Below, in pieces: positions 45,895-57,308 of a DNA stretch of 64,000 nucleotides (the stretch's first letter is position 1; each line of letters opens with the position of its first letter). Under the pieces are notes generated by a model. The model had not been told where the DNA came from, made no database searches, and saw only the letters and a program-made list of their open reading frames with translations. This stretch comes from Antilocapra americana (lineage: Eukaryota; Chordata; Mammalia; Artiodactyla; Antilocapridae): the NCBI GenBank assembly GCA_007570785.1, contig ML662449.1, positions 12,773,564 to 12,837,563 of the forward strand, written 5' to 3'. The translations under genes and the position numbers were made by a program.

Positions 45895-46629
45895 AGGAAA
45901 TGTTCCTACATAGGTGGGAACTAAAAAGCCTCTTGAGAAGAGTGAAAAAGCTGGCTTGAAACGCAACATTCAGAAAACTAAGATCATGGCTGGCATCCAG
46001 TCCCATCACTTCATGGCAAATAGAAGAGGAAACAATGGAAACAGTGAGAGACTTTATTTTCTTGGGCTCCAAAATCACTGCAGATGGTGACTGCAGCCAT
46101 GAAATTAAAAGATGCTTGCTTCTTGGAAGAAAACCTATGACAAGCCTAGATAGCATATTAAAAAGCAGAGACATTACTTTGCCAGCCAAGGTCCATATAG
46201 TCAAAGCTATGGTTTTCCAGTAGTCATGTATGGATATGGGCATTGGACCATAAAGAAAGCTGAGTGCCAGAGAATTGATGCTTTTAAATTGTGATGTTGG
46301 AGAATAAAACCAGTCAATCTTAAAGGAAATGAATCCTGAATATTCTGTTGAAGGACTGATGCTGAGGCTGAAGCTCCAGTACTTTGGCCACCTGATGGGA
46401 AGAACTGACTCATTAGGAAAGACCATGATGCTGGGAGAGACTGAAGGCAGGAGGAAAAGGAGACGACGGAGGATAAGATGGTTGGATGGTGTCACCGACT
46501 TGATGGACATGAGTTTGAGCTGACTCCGGGAGTTGGTGATGGACAGGGAAGCCTGCCATGCTGCAGTCCGTAAGGTCCCAATGACTCAGACACTACTGAG
46601 TGAATGGACTGAACTGAGGAAATGTTCCT
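45895..46629 (+). mobile_element. BovB 3' fragment with perfect 13-base TSD
   Basis: The insert at 45908-46616 (709 bases, sense) covers the end of RT and the C-terminal region to the 3' end (CTACTGAGTGAATGGACTG). AGGAAATGTTCCT stands at 45895-45907 and 46617-46629, and the duplication is itself palindromic. Frames on both strands here are BovB-derived. Confidence 0.96.
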
Positions 46630-46984
46630 CTAAGAAACTCAGTCCAATATTTTCCATAATATTTTACCTTTAGTCAGAGCTAAAGTTCATCAAGGCAGTT
46701 CTTTGGGACATTAACTTAGGACATTTATAAACTTCATTGTGAGACTAAAATGTCACTTAAAATATTATTATATGGAGAAAGTTGTACAGATGGTATTTGA
46801 TGTTTATAGGTTAAAAGAAATATTTGGGTTAACTGCTTGAGGCCGGTGATTGGAGCCTTCTTCCCATAGGGCATGCTAAGAATACTAAACCATCTTTGAC
46901 GGTGATGATAGGGTATGCAAGTTTGAGATTAAAGCTAAATTATTCAGAACAATGGAGGAGAGGCAGTGTACTTGTTCCTTGTTA
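46630..46984. other. unassigned
   Basis: Nothing recognised. Confidence 0.4.
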
Positions 46985-47495
46985 TTTTCTGTGGTTTTGA
47001 GACATCGACAAATTCTTTGACGCGCCTCCCTTGAACAGGTGGTTCTTACTATCTTCTCTATTTCATCTGCTTTAGACTTTGCAGCTTGCCTCTTATGAAT
47101 AGGCTATAGCATGAGAAACAATGTGTGAATTCTAAGACTCAGTTACCAAAGGTGTGACTTCCTCCTTGCTCTTCTCTTGGATCACTTGCTCTGGAGAAGC
47201 TAGCTGCCATCCCAAGAGAACACTCAAATAATGTTATGAAGAGGCCCACATGATGAAGAATTGAGTCTTCTTTTGAGTGAGCCATCTTGGAAGTAGATCC
47301 TCCAACCTAGTCAAACCTTCATATAACTGTGCCAACTGACAGCTTAATTACAAACTCATGAGAAGCCCTGAGCTACAAAACACCTAGTTAAGCCTCTTCG
47401 CAATTCCTAACTCACAGATATTTCCAGATAATATATGTTGTTTTAACCTGCTGAGTCATGTGTTACGTAGCAATCAATAAGTAATACACTCTTTC
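46985..47495 (+). mobile_element. ancient LTR-like mammalian repeat
   Basis: Phrases GCCATCTTGGAAGTAGATCC, TTACAAACTCATGAGAAGCC, CTGAGCTACAAAACACC and a terminal TACGTAGCAATCAATAAGTAATACAC-like end are typical of an old MaLR/MLT-like repeat. Family not certain. Confidence 0.6.
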
Positions 47496-48400
47496 TCCAT
47501 TAAGCACTTAGCCTTACTTACCTCTGGTTAAGTTTTGAACATATATTTTTTAGCTATTGCTTTGAAAAGATGCCAAATTGTTATTCTACCTGGAATACAT
47601 ATGTATTTCAGCCTGAACTATTCCCCAAATTTCTCTAAATTCGTTTCTGCTAAAAGCAGTAATCCTGCCAGTGTCCTTCTGAACTTCTAATCACTTTGTT
47701 TATTTATTCAATCAGAAAAAAATGTAGTTCTCATGACTGGGCTTGATGCTGTAGGAGGTTGAAAATATGGGCAAAATATGATCTCTCTGCATATGTGACA
47801 CCATAACAGTGGAGATGGGTCTTGAGAAAGGCTATTTCCATTATGTAAGAGCAAGATTGGTTCTTACTGACCTCATAAGTCATATTGATTCCTGATCTCA
47901 TAAGTCTTTGGACAAAAGAACAGTCTGTCATCCAAATAAAGAGAACATAAGAGTTTGTCAAATGTCTCTGAAATAATTGCCAGACTTCAATTGGGGTTTC
48001 TTAGGATTAAGTTATGTGTTGCATTCAGTTGTAAATGGCATTTGGAAACACTCTAACAGCTGAAAATACCATATTTAGAAGCAGGAAATACCCACAAAGA
48101 CTCTTATAGACTTTGAGGTAAAAACATATATATTTTTTAATTATGAGAACTAGTCTTTTCTTTTTAACTGAGATAATAAAAAAGAAACCAAATAAAACTA
48201 CCTGTATCATCAATATTCCTATATCAATTCCTATATCATCAGTAAGAAAGAGAACATTTTAATGCTTTTCTCTCCCCCAAAATGGAGGTGGGACATGAAT
48301 TCAGAACAGAGGGCAGTTCTTTAAACTGAATGAACTTAGCTCACTATGTTACCCTATTTTTAAACTTTGCTCTGGGTCAATGAAAAGTATATTGACCAAC
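47496..48400. other. unassigned
   Basis: No gene or repeat family recognised; short minus-strand frames at 47.73-47.96 and 48.03-48.21 kb are not supported. Confidence 0.4.
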
Positions 48401-48404
48401 ACTC

Positions 48405-48615
48405 TCTGACCTGTAACAAAGACTGGCAAACTGCTGGTCCAGGGGCCAAACTCAGCCTTCAGCCTTTAACTGGAGCTTGAGCTAATAATGATTTTTACTT
48501 TTGTAAATGGTTACAATAAAAAAATAAAGATGAAACAAAGACTCGTTGTCATCCATAAGGCCTTAAATATTTACTATCTGACACTCACAGAAAAGAAAAA
48601 GATTGCAAACATCTT
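48405..48615. mobile_element. hAT-type DNA transposon relic
   Basis: Begins GACTGGCAAACTGCTGGTCC, continues AGGGGCCAAACTCAGCC and GCCTTAAATATTTACTATCTG, and ends near CAGAAAAGAAAAAGATTGC. Opposite orientation to the 42.5-kb copy. Confidence 0.7.
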
Positions 48616-48761
48616 ATCTATGTCAGCCTGAAATTAGACCCCTTCAGAAAAGACTGATACTGCTACAAACCATTGAGATTACTGTGGAGTGGTTATCATC
48701 TCTGGACTAGACTAGTGTCAATGAAGATTACACTTGAGGCTACTTTGGTGTATTCCTTCAA

Positions 48762-48842
48762 CTTCCAATACCTCTGAAACTTTGGGCAAGTCACTGAATC
48801 TCAATGAGCCTGTTACCTCATTTATAAGTTGATAATGCTTTT
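48762..48842 (+). mobile_element. MIR fragment
   Basis: CTGAAACTTTGGGCAAGTCAC then TGAATCTCAATGAGCCTGTTA and CCTCATTTATAAGTTGATAAT. Confidence 0.75.
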
Positions 48843-48849
48843 GTTAGTA

Positions 48850-49560
48850 GGAGAATCTGGAGACCCTTCCTCCTGTGGGCCTTGCTTCTTGGTAAGGATG
48901 CAAAGAAGACTGTAAGGTTTTACCCATTGCAATAAAGTTTACTAACAATAAGAAAAGAAAGAATAGGTGGCAAAAAGTTGGAGGTGACTAAGCATACACA
49001 AGGAAAGAACAGAGAGAACTTCTCAAGAGTGAAGTGGACCATGTCAAGGGAGGCAAATGGCCCTAGGGGGCTGGGGTGGAGAGTTTTTAGGGCAAGGTCA
49101 TTTGCATGATCCAGCGGGGTCATTGATTGACAGCCTTGATTGACAGCTGCAGTTTATATAACAAAATGCCGTACTGCACATGTCCTTCCCATAATTCAGT
49201 CTGTAATAATTAGATGTATGTATTCATAGAATATTCCTGAGTAGTTAATGAGTCCAGTGGAGCCAAAAGTTACTTTAGTACAGGATAGTGTGAGGTGTGC
49301 ACATGTGCTGGAGTTGGGAAAGTCCCACCAGTGAGTGTGGGATTTTTTTATGGCCCTCTGACTATTTTTGTAATGCTTCTGGGCATATTAGAGGTGGGAC
49401 TGGTAAATTGCTTGGTGGGATTAGGCAGCTATTGAATGGTTAGCTGAAGGAACCACCTCTTCTTGCTCTCAGCTAGGCTTCCTGCCTACCAGCTTGAGGT
49501 CACTTCCAAATCTAAGAGTCTAATACCACCAAACTTCTGTGGTTTGCTTTCCTTTAAATT
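48850..49560 (-). mobile_element. possible endogenous retrovirus LTR, unassigned
   Basis: About 700 bases unlike the neighbouring old repeats and less AT-rich. On the minus strand a TATATAAAC string (near 49153-49161) is followed some 200 bases later by TAGTAAACTTTATTGCAATGG and a pyrimidine-rich stretch, a layout like U3-R-U5. No TG...CA borders, primer site or internal genes were identified, so this is only a suggestion. Confidence 0.32.
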
Positions 49561-49955
49561 CTTTCTTCTTTTTTTTTTAAGCTGTTTTATTACAGGGTAT
49601 TTTTCTTCCAATTTTATTAAGATATAACTGACATATAGCAATGTTTAAGTTTAAAGTGTATGGCATAATCATTTGACTTATATACATCATAAAGCAATTA
49701 CACTAATAAGTTTAGTGAGAGTCCAACATCTTGTATTGTTATAAAATTAAAGAAATAGAAAAAATAGTTTTTCTTTGATAAGAACTCTTAGGACTTACTC
49801 TCTTAACTTTCATATGTAACATATAGCGGTGTTAATTATATTTATTATGTTGTACTTTATATTCCTAATACTTATTTGTCTTATAACTGAAAGTTTATAC
49901 CTTTTGACTGCCTTCATCCAGTTCCCTCTTTCTCTACCCCCAGCCTCTTGTTTGT

Positions 49956-50163
49956 TGGTGCATACTCAAGTTATGTTCAACCATTTGCAACCCCAATGAC
50001 TGTAGTCCACCAGGCTTTCTCTCTGTCCATGGGATTATGCTGACAAGAATACTGGAGTGGGTTGCCATTTCCTCCACTGGGGATCTTCCTGAACCAGGGA
50101 TCAAACCTGCATCTCCTGCAATGGCAGGCGGGTTCTTTGCCACTTGAGCCACTTGGGAAGCTG
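49956..50163 (-). mobile_element. Bov-tA SINE nested in old L1
   Basis: Antisense copy from TTGGTGCATACTCAAGTTATG to CTTGAGCCACTTGGGAAG. The old L1 resumes at once with CTCTGCCTCTGGTAACCACG. Confidence 0.92.
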
Positions 50164-50332
50164 TAACCTCTGCCTCTGGTAACCACGAATTTGATCTCTC
50201 TTTTTTTTTTTTTAATTTTTTATTTATTTTTTTTATTAAACATTTTTTTTTATTAGTTTTGCCAAACAATGACATGATATCACCATGGGTTCACATATGC
50301 TCCCCCTCCATAACCCCCCTCCCTCCTCCCTC

Positions 50333-50432
50333 NNNNNNNNNNNNNNNNNNNNNNNNNNNNNNNNNNNNNNNNNNNNNNNNNNNNNNNNNNNNNNNNNNNN
50401 NNNNNNNNNNNNNNNNNNNNNNNNNNNNNNNN
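50333..50432. other. assembly gap (100 N)
   Basis: Exactly 100 Ns inside the 3' UTR of a young L1, after a GGAGG/CCTCC-rich stretch. A round 100 usually means unknown size; frames running through the Ns are meaningless. Confidence 0.99.
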
Positions 50433-50499
50433 CTGAGTCTATTCTATACATCTGTGTTCCTTTTGCTGTCTCGCATGCTGGGTTCTCGTTACCGTCTTC

Positions 50500-51690
50500 C
50501 TAAATTCCATATATATGCATTAATATACTGTATTGTTGTTTTTGCTTCTGGCTTACTTCACTCTGGATAATGGGCTCCAGTTTCGTCCATCTGAGTAGAA
50601 CTGATTCAAATGAATTTTTCCTTAATGCTGAGTAATATTCCATTGTGTATATGTACCACAGCTTTCTTATCCATTCATCAGTTGATGGGCATCTAGGTTG
50701 GTTCCATGTCCTGGCTATTGTAAACAATGCAACGATGAACATTGGGGTACACGTGTCTCTTTCAATTCTGGTTTCCTCGGTATATATGCCCAACAGTGGG
50801 ATTGCTGGGTCATATGGCAGGACTATTTGCAGTTTTTTAAGGAACTTCCACACTGTTTTCCATAGAGGCTGTACTAGTTTGCAATCCCACCAACAGTGTA
50901 AGAGAGTTCCCTTTTCTCCACATCCTCTCCAGCATTTATTGCTTGTGGATTTTTGGATTGCAGCCATTCTGAGTGGTGTAAAGTGATATCTCATTGTGGT
51001 TTTGATTTGCATTTCTCTGATAATGAGTGATGTTGAGCATCTTTTCATGTGTTTGTTAGCCATTTTTATGTCTTCTTTGGAGAAACGTCTGTTCAATTCT
51101 TTGGCCCACTTTTTGATTGGGTTGTTTATTTTCCTAGAATGGAGCTGCAGGAGTTGCTTGTATATTTTTGAGATTAATTGTTTGTCCATTGCTTCATTGG
51201 CTATTATTTTCTCCCATTCTGAAGGCTGTCTTTTCACCTTGCTTATAGTTTCCTTTGCAGTGCAGAAGCTTTTAATTTTAATTAGGTCCCATTTGTTTAT
51301 TCGTGCTTTTATTTCCAATATTCTGGGAGGTGGGTCATGTAGGATCCTGCTTTGGTTGATGTCAGAGAGTGTTTTCCCAATGTTATCCTCTAGGAGTTTT
51401 ATAGTTTCTGCTCTTATGCTTAGATCTTTAATCCATTTTGAATTTATCTTTGTGTATGGTGTTAGAAAGTGTTCTAATTTCATTCTTTTACAAGTGGCTA
51501 TCCAGTTTTCCCAGCACCACTTGTTAAAGAGGTTGTCTTTTCTCCACTGTATATTCTTGCCTCCTTTGTCAAAGATAAGGTGTCCATAGATGCGTGGATT
51601 TATCTCTGGGCTATCTATTTTGTTCCATTGAGAATTTGATTTCTTTTTATATGGGTTTGTTTTTGGTTGGTGGATTTTCGACAACAGCAT
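50500..51690 (-). pseudogene. L1 ORF2 C-terminal fragment, 396 codons open
   Basis: The longest reading frame in the window. It covers the region after the [13 protein letters not shown] near residues 58-68, the zinc-knuckle-like Cys/His motif intact (C253, C257, H265, C270), and the normal ORF2p end HIYGI. The first 15-20 residues come from the truncation junction. Endonuclease and RT catalytic residues are absent, so it cannot retrotranspose. The preserved frame indicates recent insertion, not host function. Confidence 0.93.
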
Positions 51691-51936
51691 TATGTTAGTT
51701 CCTGTTATACAACATACTGATCCATTATTTCTACCTGTTGCAAAATGATCAGCATGATAAATCTAGATGCCATCAGTACACACAGACACTACATAATTAT
51801 TGACTATTCCCCACACTGTATATTTTACATGCATATGCATATTTATTTTGCAACTGGGATTTTGTACCTCTTATCTCCCTCATCTATCCCTCAACTCACT
51901 TTCTTCTGACAACTTCTTTTCTCTGAATCTGTAACT

Positions 51937-52201
51937 CTGTTTCTGTTTTTTTTTTTTATTAGTTTTGCCATACAATGACATGATATCACCATGGGTTTAC
52001 ATATTCCCCCCCTCCAGAACCCCCCTCCCTCCTCCCTCCCCCCAGGAAATCTCGTTGCACCAGCCCCGAGCATCAATCCTGGGCTGGCGATTGATTAGAC
52101 ATATGATAATTAACATGTTTCAATGCCATTCTCCCATATCATCTCACCCTTACCCTCATCCACAGAGTCCACGAGTCTATTCTATACATCTGTTTCTGTT
52201 T
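51937..52201 (-). mobile_element. bovine-type L1 3' fragment with TSD, nested in old L1
   Basis: The insert at about 51950-52188 runs from antisense poly-A through GTTTTGCCATACAATGACATG and GGAAATCTCGTTGCACCAGC to TCTATTCTATACAT. CTGTTTCTGTTTT flanks it at both sides (about 51937-51949 and 52189-52201). Confidence 0.9.
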
Positions 52202-52828
52202 TATGTTTATTCACTGGTTTTTTTTTTAGATTCAATATATAGGTGAAATCATACAGTATTTGTCTTTTTCTGCCTGATATTTCACTTAGCATAATACCTA
52301 GCTTCATCTATGTTGGCTCAGATAGCAAGATTCCATTCTTTTTAATGCCTGCATAATATTCCATTGTATATAAATACCACATCTTCTCTATCCTTTCATC
52401 TATTGATGGGTATTTAGGTTGCTTCCATATCATGGCTATTGTAAATAATGCTGCAGTGGACATAGGGGTGCATATATCTTTTCAAATATATGTTTTTGTC
52501 TTCTTGGGATAAATACTCAGGAGTACAATTGCTGGATCATACATAAGGTGGTTCTATTTTTAATTTTTTTTAGAAATTTCCATACTGTTTTCCATAATGA
52601 CTGTACTAATTTGCATTTACACTGACAGTACATGAGAGTTTTTTTCTCCATGTCCTTATCAGTGCTTGTTATTTATTGTATTTTGATAATAGCCATTCTG
52701 ACAAGTGTGTGGTAATATCTCACTGTGGTTTTGATGTTCATTTCCTTGATGATTAGTGATGCTGAGCATCTTTTCATGTGCCTGTTGGCCATCTGTGTGT
52801 CTTCTTTAGAAAATGTCTGTTTAGGTTC

Positions 52829-54380
52829 ATGACCCAGAAAAACACGATGGTGTGATCACTTGCCTAAGGCAGACATCCTGGAATGTGAAGTCAAGTGGGC
52901 CTTAGAAAGCATTACTACGAACAAAGCTAGTGGAGGTGATGGAATTCCAGTTGAGCTATTTCAAATCTTGAAAGGTGATGCTGTGAACGTGCTGCACTCA
53001 ATATGCCAGCAAATTTGGAAAACTCAGCAGTGGCCACAGGACTGGAAAAGGTCAGTTTTCATTCCAATCCCAAAGAAAGGCAATGCCAAAGAATGCTCAA
53101 ACTACCACACAACTGCACTCATCTCACACACTAGTAAAGTAACACTCAAAATTCTCCAAGCCAGGCTTCAGCAATACGTGAACTGTGAACTTCCAGCTGT
53201 TCAAGCTGGTTTTAGAAAAGGCAGGGGAACCAGAGATCAAATTGCCAACATCTGCTGGATCATCGAAAAAGTGAGAGAGTTCCAGAAAACATCTATTTCT
53301 GCTTTATTGACTATGCCAAAGCATTTGACTGTGTAGATCACAATAAACTGTGGAAAATTCTGAAAGAGATAGGAATACCAGACCACCTGACCTGTCTCTT
53401 GAGAAACCTATATGCAAGTCAGGACGCAACAGTTAGAACTGGACATGAAACAACAGACTGGTTCCAAATAGGAAAAGGATACGTCAAGGCTGTATATTGT
53501 CACCCTGCTTGTTTAACTTATATGCAGAATACATCATGAGAAACACTGGGCTGGAAGAAGCACAAGCTGGAATCAAGGTTGCCAGGAGAAATATCAATAA
53601 CCCGATATGCAGATGACACCACACTTTTGGTAGAAGTGAAGAGGAACTAAAAAGCTTCTTGATGAAAGTAAAAGAGGAGAGTGAAAAAGTTGGCTTAAAG
53701 CTCAACATTCAGAAAACTAAGATCATGGCATCCAGTCCCATCACTTCATGGGAAATAGTTGGGGAAACAGTGGAAACAGTGGCTGACTTTATTTTTCTGG
53801 GCTCCAAAATCACTGTAGATGGTGACTGCAGCCATGAAATTAAAAGATGCTTACTCCTTGGGAGGAACGTTATGACCAACCTAGATAGCATATTGAAAAG
53901 CTGAGACATTACTTTGTCAACAAAGGTCCATCTAGTTAAGGCTATGGTTTTTCCAGTAGTCATGTATGGATGTGAGAGTTGGACTATAAGGAAAGCTGAG
54001 CACTGAAGAATTGATGCTTTTGAACTGTGGTGTTGTAGAAGACTCTTGAGAGTCCCCTGGACTGCAAAGAGATCCAACCAGTCCATCCTAAATGAGATCA
54101 GTCCTGCGTGGAAGGACTGATGTTGAAACTGAAACTCCAATACTTTGGCCACTTCATGCGAAGGGTTGACTCGTTGGAAAAGATCCTGATGCTGGGAAGG
54201 ATTGGGGGCATGAGGAGATGGGGACAACAGAGGATGAGATGGCTAGATGGCATCACTGACTCGATGGATATGAGTTTGGGTTAACTCCAGGAGCTGGTGA
54301 TGGACAGGGAGGCCTGGCGTGCTGCAGTTCATGGGGTCAAAAAGAGTAGGACACAACTGAGTGACTAAACTGACCTGAAC
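52829..54380 (+). mobile_element. BovB (RTE) LINE nested in old L1, copy 4
   Basis: Sense copy from ATGACCCAGAAAAACACGATG to GACACAACTGAGTGACTAAAC. The old L1 stops at GTCTGTTTAGGTTC and resumes at CCCATTTTTTAATCATG, as expected for an insertion. 5'-truncated at the same place as copy 3. Confidence 0.95.
52860..53336 (+). pseudogene. BovB RT N-terminal fragment, 158 codons open
   Basis: Carries the linker and RT fingers (LECEVKWALESI near residues 7-18, GGDGIPVELFQ near 25-35, KGNAKECSNY near 73-82, GFRKGRGTRDQIANICWII near 116-134). The frame shifts just before motif A (the FIDYAKAFD equivalent), and the downstream YADD codons (53606-53617) lie in another frame. Confidence 0.9.
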
Positions 54381-55447
54381 CCATTTTTTAATCATGCTGT
54401 TTGTATTTTTGATGTTGAATTGTATGAGTTCTTTGTGTATTTTTGGATATTAACCACTAATAGAATTCATCTCTTCTCTTATTCTGTGGGCAGCCTTCAC
54501 TGTGCTGAAGCTTTTTTGTTTAAAGTGATCTTATTTGCTTATTTTTGTTTTTAATTCATTTCTCTGTGGACATATATCCAAAAAAATTACTAAGATTTTT
54601 GTCAGAGATTATTGCCTATGTTTTCTACCAGAACTTTTATCATTTCAGGTCTTATATTTGTCTTCAATCCACTATGAATTTATTTTTTTGTATGGTGTGA
54701 GGGAGTAGTCCAGTTTGATGCTTTTGCATGTAGCTATCCAGTTTTTCCAACACCATTTATTAATAAGCTGTAGTTTTTTCCCATTATATGTTTTTGCCTC
54801 CATTTTTGTATTATTAATTAACTGTACATGGATAGGTTCAGTCCTGGGCTCTCTACTGTGTTCCATTAATCTAGGTGTCTGTTTTTGTGCCAGTACCATG
54901 CTTCTTTGATTACTGTAACTTTGTAGTATAATTTGAAATCAGGAAGCAAGATACCTCCAGCTTTATCAAGATTGTTTTGATTATGTGGAGTCTTTAGCAT
55001 TTCTATACAAATTTTAGAATTATTTGTTTTAGTTCTGTGAAAACTGCCACTGTTATTTTTGATAAGGATTGCATCAAATCTGTAGGTTGCTTTGGGTCAT
55101 ATGGTCATTTTAACAATATCAGTTCTTCCAATCCATGAACATGATATGTCTTTCTATCTGTTTGTGTCATCTTCAGTTTCTTTCATCAATATCTTATAGT
55201 TTTCTGAGTGTAGGTCTATTACCTCCTTTAAATAGATTTATTCTAAGGTAGTTTATTATTTTTGATGCAGTTGTGAATGAATGGGATTGATTTCTTCACA
55301 TATCTTTGTGATAGTTCATTGTTACCATATAGAAATTCAACAGATTTCTGTATATTAATTTTGTATCCTGCAACTTCACTAAATCCATTGATGTGTTTTA
55401 ATAGTTTTTTGGTGATGTCTTTAGGATTTTTTTGTATATACTGTTAT

Positions 55448-55459
55448 GTCATCTGCAAA
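55448..55459 (-). other. FADD catalytic codons of the old L1 reverse transcriptase
   Basis: The reverse complement reads TTTGCAGATGAC, the RT active-site box of L1, within a decayed ORF2. It fixes orientation and reading of the surrounding 54.4-57.3 kb. Confidence 0.85.
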
Positions 55460-56453
55460 CAGTGACAGTTTTATTTCTTCCTTTCCAATTTGGATTCCTT
55501 TTATTTCATTTTCTTGTCTGATTGCTGTGGCTAGACTTCTAATATTAAGTTGAATAAAAGTGGAGAGACTGAGCATCCTTATCTTGTTCCTGATCTTCGA
55601 TGAAATACTTTTCAGCTTTTCACCAGTGAGTATGATGTTAGCTGTAGGCTTGTCATATATGGATTTTATTAGGTTGAGGTATATTCCCTCTATATCCCCT
55701 TTGTTGAGATTTTTTAAATTGTAAATCAGTATTGAATTTTGTCAAAATATTTTCCTGAATCTATTGAGTTGGTTATATGGTTTTTATTCTTCAGTTTGTT
55801 AAGGTAGTACATTATATTGATTTATTTGTGGATATTGAATCATCCTTGCATGCCTGGGGAAGTCTCACTTGATCATGATGCATGATCCATTTACTATATG
55901 ATCGAATTAGGCTTGTTTATATTTTGTTGAAGATTTTTGCATCTTTATTCATCAGTGATATTGGCCTGTAATTTCCATTTTTGTGTGTTATCTTTGTCTG
56001 ATTTTGGCATCAGACTGATGCTGGCCTTGTAGAATGAGTTGGGAAGCATTCCTTCCTCTGCAGTTTTTTGGAATAAATTGAATGGGTTGGATGTCAATTC
56101 TTTTCTAAACGTTCAACAGAATTCACCCATGAAGCCGTCTGGTCCCAAACTTTTGTTTGTTGTGAGTTTTTTAGTTATTGACTAAATTACACTAGGGTTG
56201 TCCATTATATTGGCATATAATTTTTCAGTCTATTGTGTTTGTAATTCTGAGGTATTAGTTGAAACTTCTCTTTCATTTCTTACTTTATTGATATGAGTTT
56301 TCTCTTTTTTTCTTGATGAATGTGGTTAAAGGTTTATTGACTTTGTCTATCTTTCCAAAAAACAACTCTTAGTTTTACTGATCTTTCCAGTCTTTCCTCT
56401 TTAGTCTCTATTTCCTTTATTTTTGCTCTGATCTTTGTGATTTCTTTCCTTTT

Positions 56454-56655
56454 ATTAACTTTGGGTTTTGTTTGTTCTCCTCTTTCCTGTAGGTGAAAGG
56501 TTAGGCTGTTTATTTGAGGTTTTTCCCCTCTTTCCTGAAGTAGCTTTTATCTCTATTAACTTTGGGTTTTGTTTGTTCTCCTCTTTCCTGTAGGTGAAAG
56601 GTTAAGCTGTTTATTTGAGTTTTTTCCCTTGTTTCCCGAAGTAGCTTTTATCTCT
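56454..56655. repeat. 101-base tandem duplication inside old L1 ORF2
   Basis: ATTAACTTTGGGTTTTGTTTG starts at 56454 and again at 56555; each unit ends with AGTAGCTTTTATCTCT. A few mismatches separate the units, so it arose after the L1 insertion but is not very recent. Confidence 0.93.
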
Positions 56656-57061
56656 AAAAACTTACCTTTGAGAACTGATTTTGCTGTGTCACATAGATTT
56701 TGGAATATTGTGTTTTTGTTTTCATTTATCTTCAGGAATTAAAAAAATTTTTTCTTTGATTTATTAGTGAACTGTTGATTGTTTAGTAATATATTGTTTA
56801 CTTTCATGGATACTGTGTTCATGGATTTTGCAGCTTTTTTCTTATAGTTGATTTCTAGTCTGAGGGTCTTGTGGTTGGAAAAGCTGCTTTGTTTAATTTC
56901 AGTTTCCTGAAATTTATTGAGATTTGTTTTGTAGCCTAGCATGTGATCTATCCTGGAGAATGTTCCATGTGCACTTGAAAGAATGTGTATTCTGCTGCTT
57001 TTGCATGGAAAATGCTCTCTCTATATACATAAGCTCATCTGATCTAATGTGTCATTTCAGG

Positions 57062-57306
57062 TCAGTGTTTCCTTATTATTTTCTCTCTGGATGATCTATC
57101 TATTGATGTAAATGGAGCATTAACATTCCCTATTCTTATTCTGTTACTGTCAGTTTCTTCCTTTGTGTCTGTTAATATTTGCTTAATATATTTAGGTGAC
57201 CCTATGTTGGTTGCATATACGTTTGCAATTGTTATATCTTTTTCTTGGATTGATCTCTCGATTATGATGTGATGTTTTTCTTTGTCTATTACTACAGGCT
57301 TTGTTT
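57062..57306 (-). pseudogene. L1 ORF2 endonuclease remnant
   Basis: Antisense frame with ERSIQEKDITIANVYATN and IGSPKYIKQILTD, the N-terminal endonuclease of L1 ORF2p. The open frame continues rightward into the inserted Bov-tA only by chance. Old and inactive. Confidence 0.85.
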
Positions 57307-57308
57307 TG

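Larger units (their letters stand above)
50206..51695 (-). mobile_element. young bovine-type L1, 5'-truncated, nested, with assembly gap
   Basis: T-rich start (antisense tail), 3' UTR (TTTTGCCAAACAATGACATGA), a run of Ns, then a long antisense ORF2 C-terminal region up to about 51.69 kb, where the old L1 resumes. The long open frame and low divergence mark it as the youngest L1 here. Confidence 0.93.

Noticed and set aside
50236..50570. Frames running through the run of Ns
   Set aside because: Translation through an assembly gap of unknown length is meaningless.
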